Of a stretch of 64,000 nucleotides of DNA, positions 43,016 through 52,373 are shown piece by piece. The stretch is from assembly GCF_019710745.1 (NCBI RefSeq), contig NZ_JAHKJW010000013.1, positions 94,042-158,041 on the forward strand, given 5' to 3'. Position numbers and translations under genes: made by a program. Within the stretch, counting starts at the first letter, position 1, and every line of letters begins with the position of its first letter. The stretch comes from Streptomyces beigongshangae (GTDB lineage: Bacteria; Actinomycetota; Actinomycetes; Streptomycetales; Streptomycetaceae). Under the pieces are notes generated by a model. That model saw only the letters and a list, made by a program, of their open reading frames with translations, was not told the origin of the DNA and searched no databases.

Positions 43016-44422
43016 TTGTCGCACACGTCACACAGGGGGCACGGGACCGACGAGCACGAGCTCCGGGTGCTCGATCCGGCCACCGGGGGAGTCGTCGCCA
43101 CCGTGGCGGGGACCGGCACGGCGGATGTGGACGCGGCCGTGGCGCGGGCCGCGAAGGCCCAGGTCCGCTGGGCCGCGCTCGCCCCGGGGGAGCGGGCACG
43201 ACTGCTGCGCCGGTTCGCCGTCGTCGTCGACGAGCACCGCGAGGAGCTGGCCCGGCTGGAGGTCCGCGAGGCCGGGCACACCGTCGGCAACGCCCGCTGG
43301 GAGGCGGGCAACGTCCGTGATCTGCTCGACTACGCGGCCGGGGGAGTGGAGCGGCTCACCGGACGCCAGATCCCGGTGCCGGGCGGCCTCGACGTCACGA
43401 TCCTCGAACCGCTGGGCGTGGTCGGCGTCATCGCGCCCTGGAACTTCCCGATGCCGATCGCGGCCTGGGGCACGGCCCCCGCGCTCGCGGCGGGCAACGC
43501 CGTCCTCCTGAAGCCGGCCGAGACGACCCCGCTGACGGCGCTGCGGCTGGCCGAGCTGGCCCTGCTGGCGGGCCTTCCCGAACACCTCTTCCAGGTGCTG
43601 CCGGGCGCGGGCCCCGTCACGGGCAACGCGCTGGTCGAGCACCCCGGCGTCGCGAAGATCGTCTTCACGGGGTCGGCGGCCGTGGGCAGACAGGTACTGG
43701 CCAAGGGCGCGGCCCTGGTCAAGCGCGTCACCCTGGAACTCGGCGGCAAGAGCCCCAACATCGTCTTCGCCGACGCCGACGTCGGGGCCGCCGCGGCCGC
43801 CGCCCCCATGTCCTTCCTCGACAACGCCGGCCAGGACTGCTGCGCCCGCACCCGCATCCTCGTCCAGCGGCCGGTGTACGACCGCTTCCTCGAACTCCTC
43901 GCCCCCGCGGTCGAGTCCGTCGTCGTCGGCGACCCGTCCGACGAGAGCACCGCCATGGGCCCGCTCATCTCGCAGGCCCAGCTGGACCGCGTGCGGTCGT
44001 ACGTTCCCGGCGGCCTCGCGGGCATCAGGGGCACCGCTCCCGAAGGTCCCGGCTTCTGGTTCCCGCCCACCGTCCTGACCGGGGTCGACCCCGACGCACG
44101 GGTGGCCGTCGAGGAGGTCTTCGGGCCGGTCGCCGTGGTCCTCCCCTTCGACGACGAGGCCGACGCGGTCCGCCTAGCCAACGCCACCGAGTACGGCCTG
44201 TCCGGCTCGATCTGGACCCGGGACGTGGGCCGCGCCCTGCGGGTGTCCGGCGCCGTCCGGGCCGGGAACCTGTCCGTCAACTCCCACTCCAGCGTCCGCT
44301 ACTGGACCCCCTTCGGCGGCTTCAAGCAGTCCGGCATCGGCCGCGAACTCGGCCCGGACGCCCTGGCCGCCTTCACCGAGACCAAGAACGTCTTCATCAG
44401 CACGGAGGGCCCCGCACAGTGA
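43016..44422 (+). CDS. NAD(P)-dependent aldehyde dehydrogenase
   Basis: A 468-residue ALDH-superfamily enzyme. The NAD site has GVIAPWNFP and FTGSAAVG, the general base lies in LELGGKSPN, and the catalytic Cys is Cys275 in NAGQDCCARTR. The C-terminal IWTRDVGRAL and TPFGGFKQSGIGRE are standard. Start: TTG 43016 has GAGGGG (43003-43008) 7 nt upstream; GTG 43001 overlaps the glnA4 stop but lacks a ribosome site. In the proposed pathway it oxidises gamma-glutamyl acetaldehyde to gamma-glutamylglycine. Confidence 0.92.
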   Translation: MSHTSHRGHGTDEHELRVLDPATGGVVATVAGTGTADVDAAVARAAKAQVRWAALAPGERARLLRRFAVVVDEHREELARLEVREAGHTVGNARWEAGNVRDLLDYAAGGVERLTGRQIPVPGGLDVTILEPLGVVGVIAPWNFPMPIAAWGTAPALAAGNAVLLKPAETTPLTALRLAELALLAGLPEHLFQVLPGAGPVTGNALVEHPGVAKIVFTGSAAVGRQVLAKGAALVKRVTLELGGKSPNIVFADADVGAAAAAAPMSFLDNAGQDCCARTRILVQRPVYDRFLELLAPAVESVVVGDPSDESTAMGPLISQAQLDRVRSYVPGGLAGIRGTAPEGPGFWFPPTVLTGVDPDARVAVEEVFGPVAVVLPFDDEADAVRLANATEYGLSGSIWTRDVGRALRVSGAVRAGNLSVNSHSSVRYWTPFGGFKQSGIGRELGPDALAAFTETKNVFISTEGPAQ

Positions 44423-45228
44423 CACCACCGACCGACACCGCCGACACCGCCGACGCCCCCGCCTGCCGCCGCCTGGTCGGCCGCACCGCCGTCGTCACCG
44501 GCGCCGGCAGCGGTATCGGCCTCGCCACCGCCCGCCGGCTCGCCTCCGAGGGCGCCCACGTCGTCTGCGGCGACGTCGACGAGGCCCGCGGCGAGGCCGC
44601 CGCCGCCGAGGCGGGAGGCATCTTCGTCAAGGTCGACGTCACCGATGCCGACCAGGTCGAGGCGCTCTTCGGGGCCGCGTACGACACCTACGGATCGGTC
44701 GACGTCGCCTTCAACAACGCGGGCATATCGCCGCCCGACGACGACTCGATCCTGGACACCGGCCTGGAGGCGTGGAAGCGCGTCCAGGAGGTCAACCTCA
44801 CCTCCGTCTACCTGTGCTGCAAGGCCGCGATCCCCTACATGCGGCGCCAGGGCAAGGGGTCGATCATCAACACCGCCTCCTTCGTGGCCCGGATGGGCGC
44901 CGCGACCTCGCAGATCTCGTACACCGCGTCCAAGGGCGGCGTGCTGGCCATGTCCCGGGAGCTGGGCGTGCAGTTCGCCCGCGAGGGCATCCGGGTCAAC
45001 GCCCTGTGCCCCGGGCCGGTCGACACCCCCCTCCTGCGGGAACTGTTCGCGAAGGACCCCGAGCGCGCCGCGCGCCGCCTCGTGCACATCCCGCTCGGAC
45101 GGTTCGCGCGGGCCGACGAGATCGCCGCCGCCGTCGCCTTCCTCGCCAGCGACGACTCCTCGTTCGTGAACGCCACGGACTTCCTGGTGGACGGCGGGAT
45201 CTCGGGGGCCTACGTCACGCCGCTCTAG
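44419..45228 (+). CDS. Short-chain dehydrogenase/reductase
   Basis: A 269-residue SDR. The cofactor motif TGAGSGIG and NNAG are followed by the catalytic Ser in NTASF and the YTASK Tyr-Lys pair. Asp in CGDVD after strand 2 favours NAD. GTG 44419 overlaps the ALDH stop by 4 nt, so the genes are coupled. It could oxidise the alcohol group of gamma-glutamylethanolamide, the step before ALDH. This role is inferred from context. Confidence 0.92.
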   Translation: MTPPTDTADTADAPACRRLVGRTAVVTGAGSGIGLATARRLASEGAHVVCGDVDEARGEAAAAEAGGIFVKVDVTDADQVEALFGAAYDTYGSVDVAFNNAGISPPDDDSILDTGLEAWKRVQEVNLTSVYLCCKAAIPYMRRQGKGSIINTASFVARMGAATSQISYTASKGGVLAMSRELGVQFAREGIRVNALCPGPVDTPLLRELFAKDPERAARRLVHIPLGRFARADEIAAAVAFLASDDSSFVNATDFLVDGGISGAYVTPL

Positions 45229-45248
45229 GACGGGTTCAGGCCCCGTCC
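45228..45248 (+). terminator. Small stem-loop after the glnA4 operon
   Basis: GGACGGG-N7-CCCGTCC begins at the SDR stop codon. Another gene starts 46 nt later. Confidence 0.5.
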
Positions 45249-45294
45249 CCGGATGACCCGTGTGGCCCCGCCGGGCGGCGCCTAGAGTGCCGGG

Positions 45295-46248
45295 ATGAGC
45301 ATGACGCCCCCGCCCGGTTGGTACCGGGACCCCTCCGCCCCGTACACGGAGCGCCGGTGGGACGGGACCGCCTGGACCGAGCACCGCCGTACGCCCGGTA
45401 CGCCAGGTACACCCGGAGTGCCGCAGACGCTGCCGCAGATGCCGCCGCAGACGGTGTCCGGGCCCGTGGGCGACGGTCCGACCGGACGCGCCAAGGCGGT
45501 CGCCCTCAGCACCGCGGCGGCCGTCCTCGTCGCCGCCATCGTCACCGGCGCCGTCGTCCTGAGCGGCGGCGGCGACGGCGGGCCCGAGGTGGGGACCGCG
45601 CCGGCGCCTTCGGTCTCCGCGCCGGCGGGCGCGCCGTCCTCGCACTCCGGGCCCGCGCCGGAACCGTCCGCCGACGATCCCGCCGTCGTCGTGGACGAGC
45701 TCAACGGCATCACCCTGCCGCTCCCCGACGGCTGGGTGAGACCCGGGAACGTCTCCGACACCGACGTCGTGATGACCACCCCCGGGACGTACGACTGCCC
45801 CGGCGACGACGGCCTCTGCCGTCACGGCACGGTCGCCTCGCGCACGGTGACCGCGAACGACGAGAAGTCCCCCGAGGCGCTCGCCAGGGACGACATCTCC
45901 GAGGCGGCCGACCTGGCGTACGACCGCGACAGGCTCGACCGGCGCCCCTTCCACGGGATCACGTCCCGCCGGCTGGTGGAGCAGGGGCCGGTCGCGGTCG
46001 CCGGGCGCGCCGGGTACTTCGTGCGCTGGCGCGTCAGGACCGGGGCGGGACCCGGCGGCTACGTCCAGTCGACGGCGTTCCCGTCCAGCACCGGCTCGGA
46101 GGCGCTGGTCATGGTGCGGTACGTGTTCGACGCGGGCGAGGAGGGGCCGCCGCTCGCCGACATGGACCGGATCACCGAGGGGATCCGGCCGGTCGGCGAC
46201 CGGGACACCGGCGGGGGCGTGGGCAGCGGCATCGGTCCCACCCGGTAG
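45295..46248 (+). CDS. DUF2510 single-pass membrane protein
   Basis: A 317-residue protein of unknown function. The DUF2510 motif (PPPGWYRDPSAPYTERRWDG at about 5-24) is cytosolic, one membrane helix (about 67-90) follows, and then a Ser/Pro linker and an extracellular domain with one Cys pair (DCPGDDGLC). A -10-like TAGAGT (45283-45288) ends 6 nt before the ATG, and there is no ribosome site, so the mRNA may be leaderless. An ATG at 45301 is in frame. Confidence 0.85.
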   Translation: MSMTPPPGWYRDPSAPYTERRWDGTAWTEHRRTPGTPGTPGVPQTLPQMPPQTVSGPVGDGPTGRAKAVALSTAAAVLVAAIVTGAVVLSGGGDGGPEVGTAPAPSVSAPAGAPSSHSGPAPEPSADDPAVVVDELNGITLPLPDGWVRPGNVSDTDVVMTTPGTYDCPGDDGLCRHGTVASRTVTANDEKSPEALARDDISEAADLAYDRDRLDRRPFHGITSRRLVEQGPVAVAGRAGYFVRWRVRTGAGPGGYVQSTAFPSSTGSEALVMVRYVFDAGEEGPPLADMDRITEGIRPVGDRDTGGGVGSGIGPTR

Positions 46249-46267
46249 CCGGGGCCGGGGCCGGGGG

Positions 46268-47470
46268 TCAGAGGAACGTGTGGCCCTCGCCGCGGTACGT
46301 CGGCACCGTCTCCGTCACCGCGTCGCCCGCCACCAGGTGCAGCGCGTCGAACCGCTCGCACAGCTCCCCGGCCTTCGCGTGCCGGAACCACACCTTGTCG
46401 CCGATCAGCAGATCGTCCGCGGGCGGGCCGAGCAGCGGTGTCTGCACCTCCCCGGCGCCCTCCCGGCCGTCGTACCGCAGCCCCTCGGGCAGGTACGGCA
46501 CGGGCAGCCGGTCGGCGCCCGGGGCGCCCGAGGCCGGGTAGCCGCCGCCGAGGACGGTCACCACGCCCACCCCCGGCCGGCGTACGACGGGCTGCGCGAA
46601 GAGCGCGGCCGGACGCCCGCTGAACGACGTGTAGTCGTCGAAGAGCCGCGGCACGTACAGCCCCGAACCGGCCGCGATCTCGGTCACCGAGTCCTCGGCC
46701 GCGGTGTGCTGGACACTGCCCGTGCCGCCGCCGTTGACGAACTCCAGGTCCGGCGCGACGGCCCGGACGGCCCGTACGACGTCCGCCCGGCGCTGTGCCA
46801 GCTCCCTGCGGGCCGTGGCCTGCATCAGCCGGATCGCGCGCGACCGCAGCGGGCGCCCCCGCACCGCGTCGCCGACCCCGGCGATGTGCCCCTCGTACGC
46901 CATGATCCCGACGAGCCGGAAACCGGGCCGGCGGGCGATCGTACGGGCCATCTCGGCGGCCTGGGCGGCGGAGTGCAGGGGCGAACGGAGAGCGCCGATC
47001 CGGATCCGGCCGCCGAGCATCCTCAGCGAGGTGTCCAGCTCCAGGCAGACGCGCACCTCCTCGCGTCCGCCGTCCCTGGCGTCGTCGATCAGCCGCAGCT
47101 GCGCCGGGTCGTCGACCATGACGGTCACCGCGGCGGCGAGCTTGGGATCGGCGGCGAGCGCCGCGTACGCGGCCCGGTCGGCCGACGGATAGGCGAGCAG
47201 TACGTCGTCGAAGCCGGAGCGGGCCAGCCACAGGGACTCGGCGAGGGTGTACGACATGAGCCCGGCGAAACCCTCACGGGTGAGCACGCGCTCCAGCAGG
47301 GCACGGCAGCGCACCGACTTGCTCGCGACGCGCACGGGCTTGCCCGCGGCCCTGCGCACGAGATCGTCCGCGTTGGCGTCGAAGGCATCCAGGTCCACGA
47401 TCGCGACGGGTGCTTCCAGGTGTGCGGTGGCCCGGTCGTAGCGGGCCCGGTCCGCGGCGTGGGCAGTCAT
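46268..47470 (-). CDS. PLP-dependent amino acid deaminase/aldolase-like protein
   Basis: A 400-residue fold-type III PLP enzyme related to alanine racemase and D-threonine aldolase. The cofactor Lys is in VRVASKSVRC, near residue 50; later segments VNGGGTGSVQ and HLVAGDAV fit the family. It may act on a D-amino or 3-hydroxy amino acid; the substrate is not clear. The start is ATG 47470. It is convergent with the DUF2510 gene and divergent from the following proline-rich protein. Confidence 0.85.
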   Translation of the reverse strand: MTAHAADRARYDRATAHLEAPVAIVDLDAFDANADDLVRRAAGKPVRVASKSVRCRALLERVLTREGFAGLMSYTLAESLWLARSGFDDVLLAYPSADRAAYAALAADPKLAAAVTVMVDDPAQLRLIDDARDGGREEVRVCLELDTSLRMLGGRIRIGALRSPLHSAAQAAEMARTIARRPGFRLVGIMAYEGHIAGVGDAVRGRPLRSRAIRLMQATARRELAQRRADVVRAVRAVAPDLEFVNGGGTGSVQHTAAEDSVTEIAAGSGLYVPRLFDDYTSFSGRPAALFAQPVVRRPGVGVVTVLGGGYPASGAPGADRLPVPYLPEGLRYDGREGAGEVQTPLLGPPADDLLIGDKVWFRHAKAGELCERFDALHLVAGDAVTETVPTYRGEGHTFL

Positions 47471-47662
47471 GCCCGAAGCCTGCCAGACCGGATTACCGCA
47501 GGGTAGAGGGACGTTCCGGGCAGATGCCCCGGGCCCGCGGACTGATTCCCCCGCGCACGGCGTCAAGCCGTAGAGTGACGCGCACGCAAGCGGGGAACGG
47601 ATCCTGTCCGGAGGCGTTCCCCCGGCGGGTCGGTCGTCCGGGGTCGAGGAAACGGGGGGTGC

Positions 47663-49453
47663 ATGAGCACGGAAGCGCGCCGCGCCTCCCTCCCTCCGCG
47701 CCCGTCCACGCCGCCGGGACCGCGGGCGGGGGACGGCCCGCGACCGGGGGCGGACCGTGAGCACGTGGACCGTGAGGACATGAATCCGGCCGAAGGCGAA
47801 GGGGCCGGCGGGCTCGCCGTCCCGTCGGCGGCCGGACCGACCGCACCGGCCGGACCGACCGCACCGACCGCACCGGCCGGAGTGACCGCACCGGCCGGAC
47901 CGGCCGGATCCGCGAAGTTCTGGGGCGCCTCCCGGGGATCCGCGGCAGCCGCGGGCACAGGCGAGGGCGCGGACGGTGACGGTGACGGGCGGACGGCGTC
48001 CGTGCCGTCCGGGCGCGAGCGCGGGGGCACCGCCTCGCGGTCCGGTGCCGCGGATGCCTGGTTCGGGACGAGCCCGGCGGGTACGCCACCCCGACCGCGT
48101 ACGCCGGGACCCCGGCAGGGCGCCGAGACGTTTCCGCCGCCCGCGGCCTCGGCCCGTTTCCCGGACACCCCGCCCGGCGGGACGCCCGTCCCGCCACGCC
48201 CTGCGACGGCGCCGCGTGCTCCCGCGGGGGGCGCCGGGTGGGCCGACGCCCCGGACGCCGCCGTCCCGCCGCCCAGGACGGACGGCCCCGGAGTGGGCAC
48301 GGGGGCCGTCCCCGGACGCGGGGCCCGGCAGGACCCCCCGCCGCGTCCCGCGGGTCCGCCCCGCCCCGCCGCGAGGACCCCCCGGACGCCGAACGGCCAG
48401 GCGGCGAACGGGCAGGTGCGGCCCGCCCCGGCACGCCCCGCCGCACCGCCCCGCCCCAGCACCGTCCAGTCCTTCGCGCGGCGCACCGGTGCGCCCGTCG
48501 AGGCACCGGCACGGTTCGGCAGGAGCACGGCCGGTCCCGGTGAGTCGTTCACCGACGAGTCCTTCCCGGGCGAGTCCTTCACAGCTCCCGCCCGGCGCGT
48601 CCAGGGACCTCCGGAGCCGGTGCGACGGCCGTTCGTGTCGCTCGCGGAGCCGGACACCCACGACCACGACACCGCGCACACGCGTTCCGCGGGTCCCCGC
48701 CGACGCTCCGCCGTGGTCGCCGCCGCGGCGTGCACGGTGCTCGGACTCGGGCTCATCGGCGGCGCCGTGACCGGCAGCCGGCTCACCGGGGACAGCGCGG
48801 GCGGAGCCGGGGCGCCGGACGCGTTCAGGGCGGCCGGCGACCTTTGGCACACCGTCCCCGTCGACGAGCTCTTCCCGCCCACGGTCGAGGGCGAGGGCGC
48901 CGGACCCGGCGGCGCCGACCGCGCGTGGACCCGTGTCGCCGTCGCCCCCGACAGCGGCTGCCGGGACGCCTTCGACCCGCTCCTGCGCGAGGCGCTCGCC
49001 CCCGCCGGCTGCCTGCGGCTCCTGCGCGCCACCTACACGGACGCGACCCGCAGCCATGTCACCACGGTCGGGCTGCTGTTCACGAAGGCCGACTCCGCCG
49101 CCACGGCCGCACTGCGCAGCCGGTTCGAGGAGCAGGGCCTCGACAGCCGGCGCGACCTCATGCCCCGCCCGTACGCGGCGAAGGGCACCGTCGCGGCCCG
49201 CTTCGGGGACGGCCAGCGCGCCTCGTGGACGCTGTCGGTGCTGACCGACGCCCCGGTCGTCGCGTACGCGGTCTCCGGCTTCGCCGACGGCCGTGCCGTC
49301 GCCGAACCGCAGGCCGCCGAGGACGCGATGAAGGCCGGCGCCACCACCCCCGCCGCCCAGGCCGGCCTCGGCCACGACGCGCAGGGCCTCGCCGACCGCG
49401 TCGAGCGGAGCCTCCGCAAGACCGTCGACCCGGCCGCGGAGAAACCGTCATGA
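47663..49453 (+). CDS. Large Pro/Ala-rich membrane-anchored protein
   Basis: A 596-residue protein. The N-terminal 350 residues are Pro, Ala, Gly and Thr-rich and disordered, with short in-frame repeats (TAPAGP, around nucleotides 47835-47905). One membrane helix (about 353-377, VVAAAACTVLGLGLIGGAV) precedes an extracellular domain with two Cys (DSGCRDAF and AGCLRLL). I recognise no enzyme motif. It overlaps the following mycosin-like protease by 4 nt (ATGA), so they are co-expressed and may act together. Confidence 0.75.
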   Translation: MSTEARRASLPPRPSTPPGPRAGDGPRPGADREHVDREDMNPAEGEGAGGLAVPSAAGPTAPAGPTAPTAPAGVTAPAGPAGSAKFWGASRGSAAAAGTGEGADGDGDGRTASVPSGRERGGTASRSGAADAWFGTSPAGTPPRPRTPGPRQGAETFPPPAASARFPDTPPGGTPVPPRPATAPRAPAGGAGWADAPDAAVPPPRTDGPGVGTGAVPGRGARQDPPPRPAGPPRPAARTPRTPNGQAANGQVRPAPARPAAPPRPSTVQSFARRTGAPVEAPARFGRSTAGPGESFTDESFPGESFTAPARRVQGPPEPVRRPFVSLAEPDTHDHDTAHTRSAGPRRRSAVVAAAACTVLGLGLIGGAVTGSRLTGDSAGGAGAPDAFRAAGDLWHTVPVDELFPPTVEGEGAGPGGADRAWTRVAVAPDSGCRDAFDPLLREALAPAGCLRLLRATYTDATRSHVTTVGLLFTKADSAATAALRSRFEEQGLDSRRDLMPRPYAAKGTVAARFGDGQRASWTLSVLTDAPVVAYAVSGFADGRAVAEPQAAEDAMKAGATTPAAQAGLGHDAQGLADRVERSLRKTVDPAAEKPS

Positions 49454-50643
49454 CCCGCAGGGCACGCAGGGCACCCCGGGGGAGAAGCCTCCTGGTCGCC
49501 GTCATGGCCGCCGGGCTCGCCCTCCTCCCCTCCACCGCCGCGCACGCCGACGGCATCCGTGCCAAGCAGTGGGCCCTGGACGCGATGCACACGCAGGAGG
49601 CATGGCGGACGACCAGGGGCGCGGGCATCACCGTCGCCGTCCTGGACACGGGCGTCGACGACGAGCACCCCGACCTCGCGGGCAACGTCCTCGCCGGCAG
49701 GGACATGGTCGGGTTCGGCGCCGGACGCGGCGACCGCCCCTGGGCCCGGCACGGCACGGCGATGGCCGGCATCATCGCGGGCCACGGACACGGCGCGGGC
49801 AACGCCGACGGCGTCATGGGCATCGCCCCCGAGGCGAAGATCCTGCCCGTCCGCGTCATCCTCGAAGACGGCGACACGGCCCGCGGCAAGGCCCGTGACA
49901 GCCGCGGCAACGCCCTCGCCGAAGGCATCCGCTGGGCCGCCGACCAGGGTGCCGACGTCATCAACCTCTCCCTCGGCGACGACTCCGAGTCCGCCCACCC
50001 GGAGGCATCGGAGGACGCCGCCGTCCAGTACGCCCTGGAGAAGGGCGCCGCCGTCGTCGCCTCGGCCGGGAACGGCGGCGAGCGGGGTGACCACATCTCG
50101 TACCCGGCGGCCTACCCGGGCGTGATCGCCGTGACCGCCGTCGACCGCTACGGCACGCGCGCCCCGTTCTCCACCCGCCGCTGGTACGCCACGGTCAGCG
50201 CCCCCGGTGTCGACGTCGTCATCGCCGATCCCGACCGGAAGTACTACGAGGGCTGGGGCACCAGCGCGGCCTCGGCCTTCGTCTCCGGTGCCGTCGCCCT
50301 CGTCAAGGCGGCCCGCCCGGGCCTGTCCCCGGCGCAGATCAAGGAACTCCTGGAGGACACGGCCCGCGACGCCCCCGCCGGGGGCCGTGACGACTCCCGG
50401 GGAGCCGGTTTCGTGGACCCCGCGGCGGCCATCAGGGCGGCCGCCGGCCTGAAGCCCGAGGACGTGACCGCGGCGGCCCACTCCGGCAAGTACTTCGGCG
50501 AGGGCCCGGACACCGCCGGCGACGACCGGTCCCCGACCGCCTGGGCCGGCCCACTGGCGGGCAGCGCCGGCGGAGTCCTGATCGTCGTGGCGGTCGTCCT
50601 CTGGCGGGGCAGCAGGACTCCCCGCCACCCCGACGTCCCGTAG
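49450..50643 (+). CDS. Mycosin-like secreted subtilisin-family serine protease
   Basis: A 397-residue S8 protease. The signal peptide (about 1-33) ends in AHA-DG. The catalytic triad is Asp66 (VAVLDTGVD), His101 (ARHGTAMAG) and Ser272 (GTSAASAF). A C-terminal membrane helix (AGSAGGVLIVVAVVLW) and a basic tail anchor it, as in MycP proteases of type VII secretion. No ESX core gene (EccC, EsxA/B) is in the window, so it may be an orphan. It is coupled to the membrane protein gene just upstream. Confidence 0.92.
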   Translation: MTRRARRAPRGRSLLVAVMAAGLALLPSTAAHADGIRAKQWALDAMHTQEAWRTTRGAGITVAVLDTGVDDEHPDLAGNVLAGRDMVGFGAGRGDRPWARHGTAMAGIIAGHGHGAGNADGVMGIAPEAKILPVRVILEDGDTARGKARDSRGNALAEGIRWAADQGADVINLSLGDDSESAHPEASEDAAVQYALEKGAAVVASAGNGGERGDHISYPAAYPGVIAVTAVDRYGTRAPFSTRRWYATVSAPGVDVVIADPDRKYYEGWGTSAASAFVSGAVALVKAARPGLSPAQIKELLEDTARDAPAGGRDDSRGAGFVDPAAAIRAAAGLKPEDVTAAAHSGKYFGEGPDTAGDDRSPTAWAGPLAGSAGGVLIVVAVVLWRGSRTPRHPDVP

Positions 50644-50728
50644 CCGCCCAGCAGCCGTCCCGACAGTCCACCGGGACCTCCGCGGCGGGACGGCATCGGC
50701 ACGGCATGCATCGGCACGGCCCCACGCG

Positions 50729-51508
50729 TCAGTCCCCCGCCAGGACGGACACGGCGGCCCGGGCGACCGCCTCCACCAGCGAAATCCCCTTCCCCTTGGT
50801 GGAGTTGCCGTCGGACAGCACGGCCACGAGGAAGGCGCGGCCGTCCACGAAGACCCGCCCGACGCTGTTGATGTCCCACAGCCCGGTCGTGCTCCGCGGC
50901 AGCCAGCCGTTCTTCAGGGCGAACCCGGCGCCGACGGGCCTCGCGGCCGCCGACACGCCCCAGTCCTGCCCCTCGGCGACGTCCCCCATCAGCCCGCGCA
51001 GGTACTCCCGCGAGCCGGCGTCGAGCTCCGGGGGCCCCGCGTCGTCGCCGTCCCCGAACACCTGCCGCAGCAGGACGAGCTGGTCGGCTGCCGTGGTTCG
51101 GGTCAGCCCCCACAGCGGCCCCTCCCCGCCCTCGGTGCCGGTGAGCCCCAGACGTCCGCCGGCCTCGGCCAGTCCCCGCGCCCCGCCGATCGCCCTCCAC
51201 AGCGCCGTGGCGGACGCGTTGTCGCTCTCGCGGATCATCGCGCCCGCGTACGCCCTCTCCTGCGCGGTGAGTTCACGCCCGGCGTCCTGCGCCCGCAGCA
51301 GCAGCGAGGCGAGGATGCCGACCTTCACGACGCTCGCGGTGTCGAACGCGCCGTCCCCGAACACCGCGCCGTCCCCGGACCCCGTGTCCAGCACCGCCAC
51401 CGACACCCGCGCCCCGGCCTCGACGTCGAGACGCCCGACCACCTCGGCGAGCCGCGCGTCCCGGTCCGCGGAAGGAAGGGCGGCACCGGCCGCTGTCACA
51501 CTCTCCAC
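50729..51508 (-). CDS. Beta-lactamase-like serine hydrolase
   Basis: A 259-residue class A beta-lactamase-fold protein. The SxxK motif is in TASVVK, SDN in RESDNASAT and KNG replaces KTG in LKNGWLP. It has no signal peptide from the chosen start, GTG 51508 (GGAGG at 51514-51518 lies 5 nt upstream); a longer start would not add one. It may be a cytosolic or inactive relative, or secreted from an upstream start I do not recognise. The function is unknown. Confidence 0.82.
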   Translation of the reverse strand: MESVTAAGAALPSADRDARLAEVVGRLDVEAGARVSVAVLDTGSGDGAVFGDGAFDTASVVKVGILASLLLRAQDAGRELTAQERAYAGAMIRESDNASATALWRAIGGARGLAEAGGRLGLTGTEGGEGPLWGLTRTTAADQLVLLRQVFGDGDDAGPPELDAGSREYLRGLMGDVAEGQDWGVSAAARPVGAGFALKNGWLPRSTTGLWDINSVGRVFVDGRAFLVAVLSDGNSTKGKGISLVEAVARAAVSVLAGD

Positions 51509-51604
51509 CGTCGCCTCCGTCGTCGTTCCGGGTGACGCCCGGGAGGATACGGGTTCACCGGCACCGTGCGCCCGCGCCGTACGGCACCGATAGGGTCGGT
51601 GACC

Positions 51605-52336
51605 GTGGCGAACAAGAACATCCCCGACCCCGGCTTCTCCGACGACGACGGCTCCGCCGACCCCCGGCTGAGCGCGGCGCTCGCGGCCTGGGCCGAGGAC
51701 CGCTCCGCGCACGGTCCCGTCCTGGCGGCGCTCAAGGACGCCCGGCTCCTCGTGCCCGTCGTCGCCGTGCTCGGTGAGGTGGAGGAGGACGAGAAGGGGC
51801 TGCGCCGTGAGAAGACGAGTGACATGGCCGTCCCCACCCTCAAGGCCGGCGGCCGGACCGCGCTGCCCGCTTTCACCTCCACCGGGTCACTGGCCCGCTG
51901 GGATCCGCAGGCCCGCCCCGTCGCCGTACCCCTGCACCAGGCCCTGCGGGCCGCCGCGCACGAGAAGGCCGACACCGTCGTGCTCGACCTGGCGGGACCG
52001 GTCGCGTACGAGCTGACGGGCCCGGCCCTGCTGGCGCTCGCCGAGGGGCGTACGGCGACGGACCCGCTGGCCGACCCCGCCGTGCTGGCCGCGGTGCGCG
52101 CCGCGGTCGCCGCCGAGCCGCTGGTGCTCCGCGCCCACCTCGGTCCCGGGCAGGCCGACGGCACCCTCGCCCTCGTACTGGACCCGTCCGCCGACCCGTC
52201 AGCGACGGCCCGGGCCGTCGCCCGGCACCTGGCGGCCGACGAGACACTGAGGGCCCGCCTGGTGCGCGGCCTGGACCTGGCACTGCTGCCGGCCGGGGCG
52301 ACGCCACCGGGCGAGCCCCTGTACGTACGTCGGTAG
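51605..52336 (+). CDS. SseB-domain protein
   Basis: A 243-residue cytosolic protein with an SseB N-terminal-type domain (LVPVVAVLGE and GRTALPAFTS). The role is unknown. TAGGGT (51591-51596) ends 8 nt before GTG 51605, with no ribosome site; GTG 51599 is in frame. Leaderless transcription would favour 51605. It is divergent from the beta-lactamase-like gene. Confidence 0.85.
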   Translation: MANKNIPDPGFSDDDGSADPRLSAALAAWAEDRSAHGPVLAALKDARLLVPVVAVLGEVEEDEKGLRREKTSDMAVPTLKAGGRTALPAFTSTGSLARWDPQARPVAVPLHQALRAAAHEKADTVVLDLAGPVAYELTGPALLALAEGRTATDPLADPAVLAAVRAAVAAEPLVLRAHLGPGQADGTLALVLDPSADPSATARAVARHLAADETLRARLVRGLDLALLPAGATPPGEPLYVRR

Positions 52337-52373
52337 GCCCGGTAGGCCCGGTAGGGCGCAGGAGGGGCAGGGC

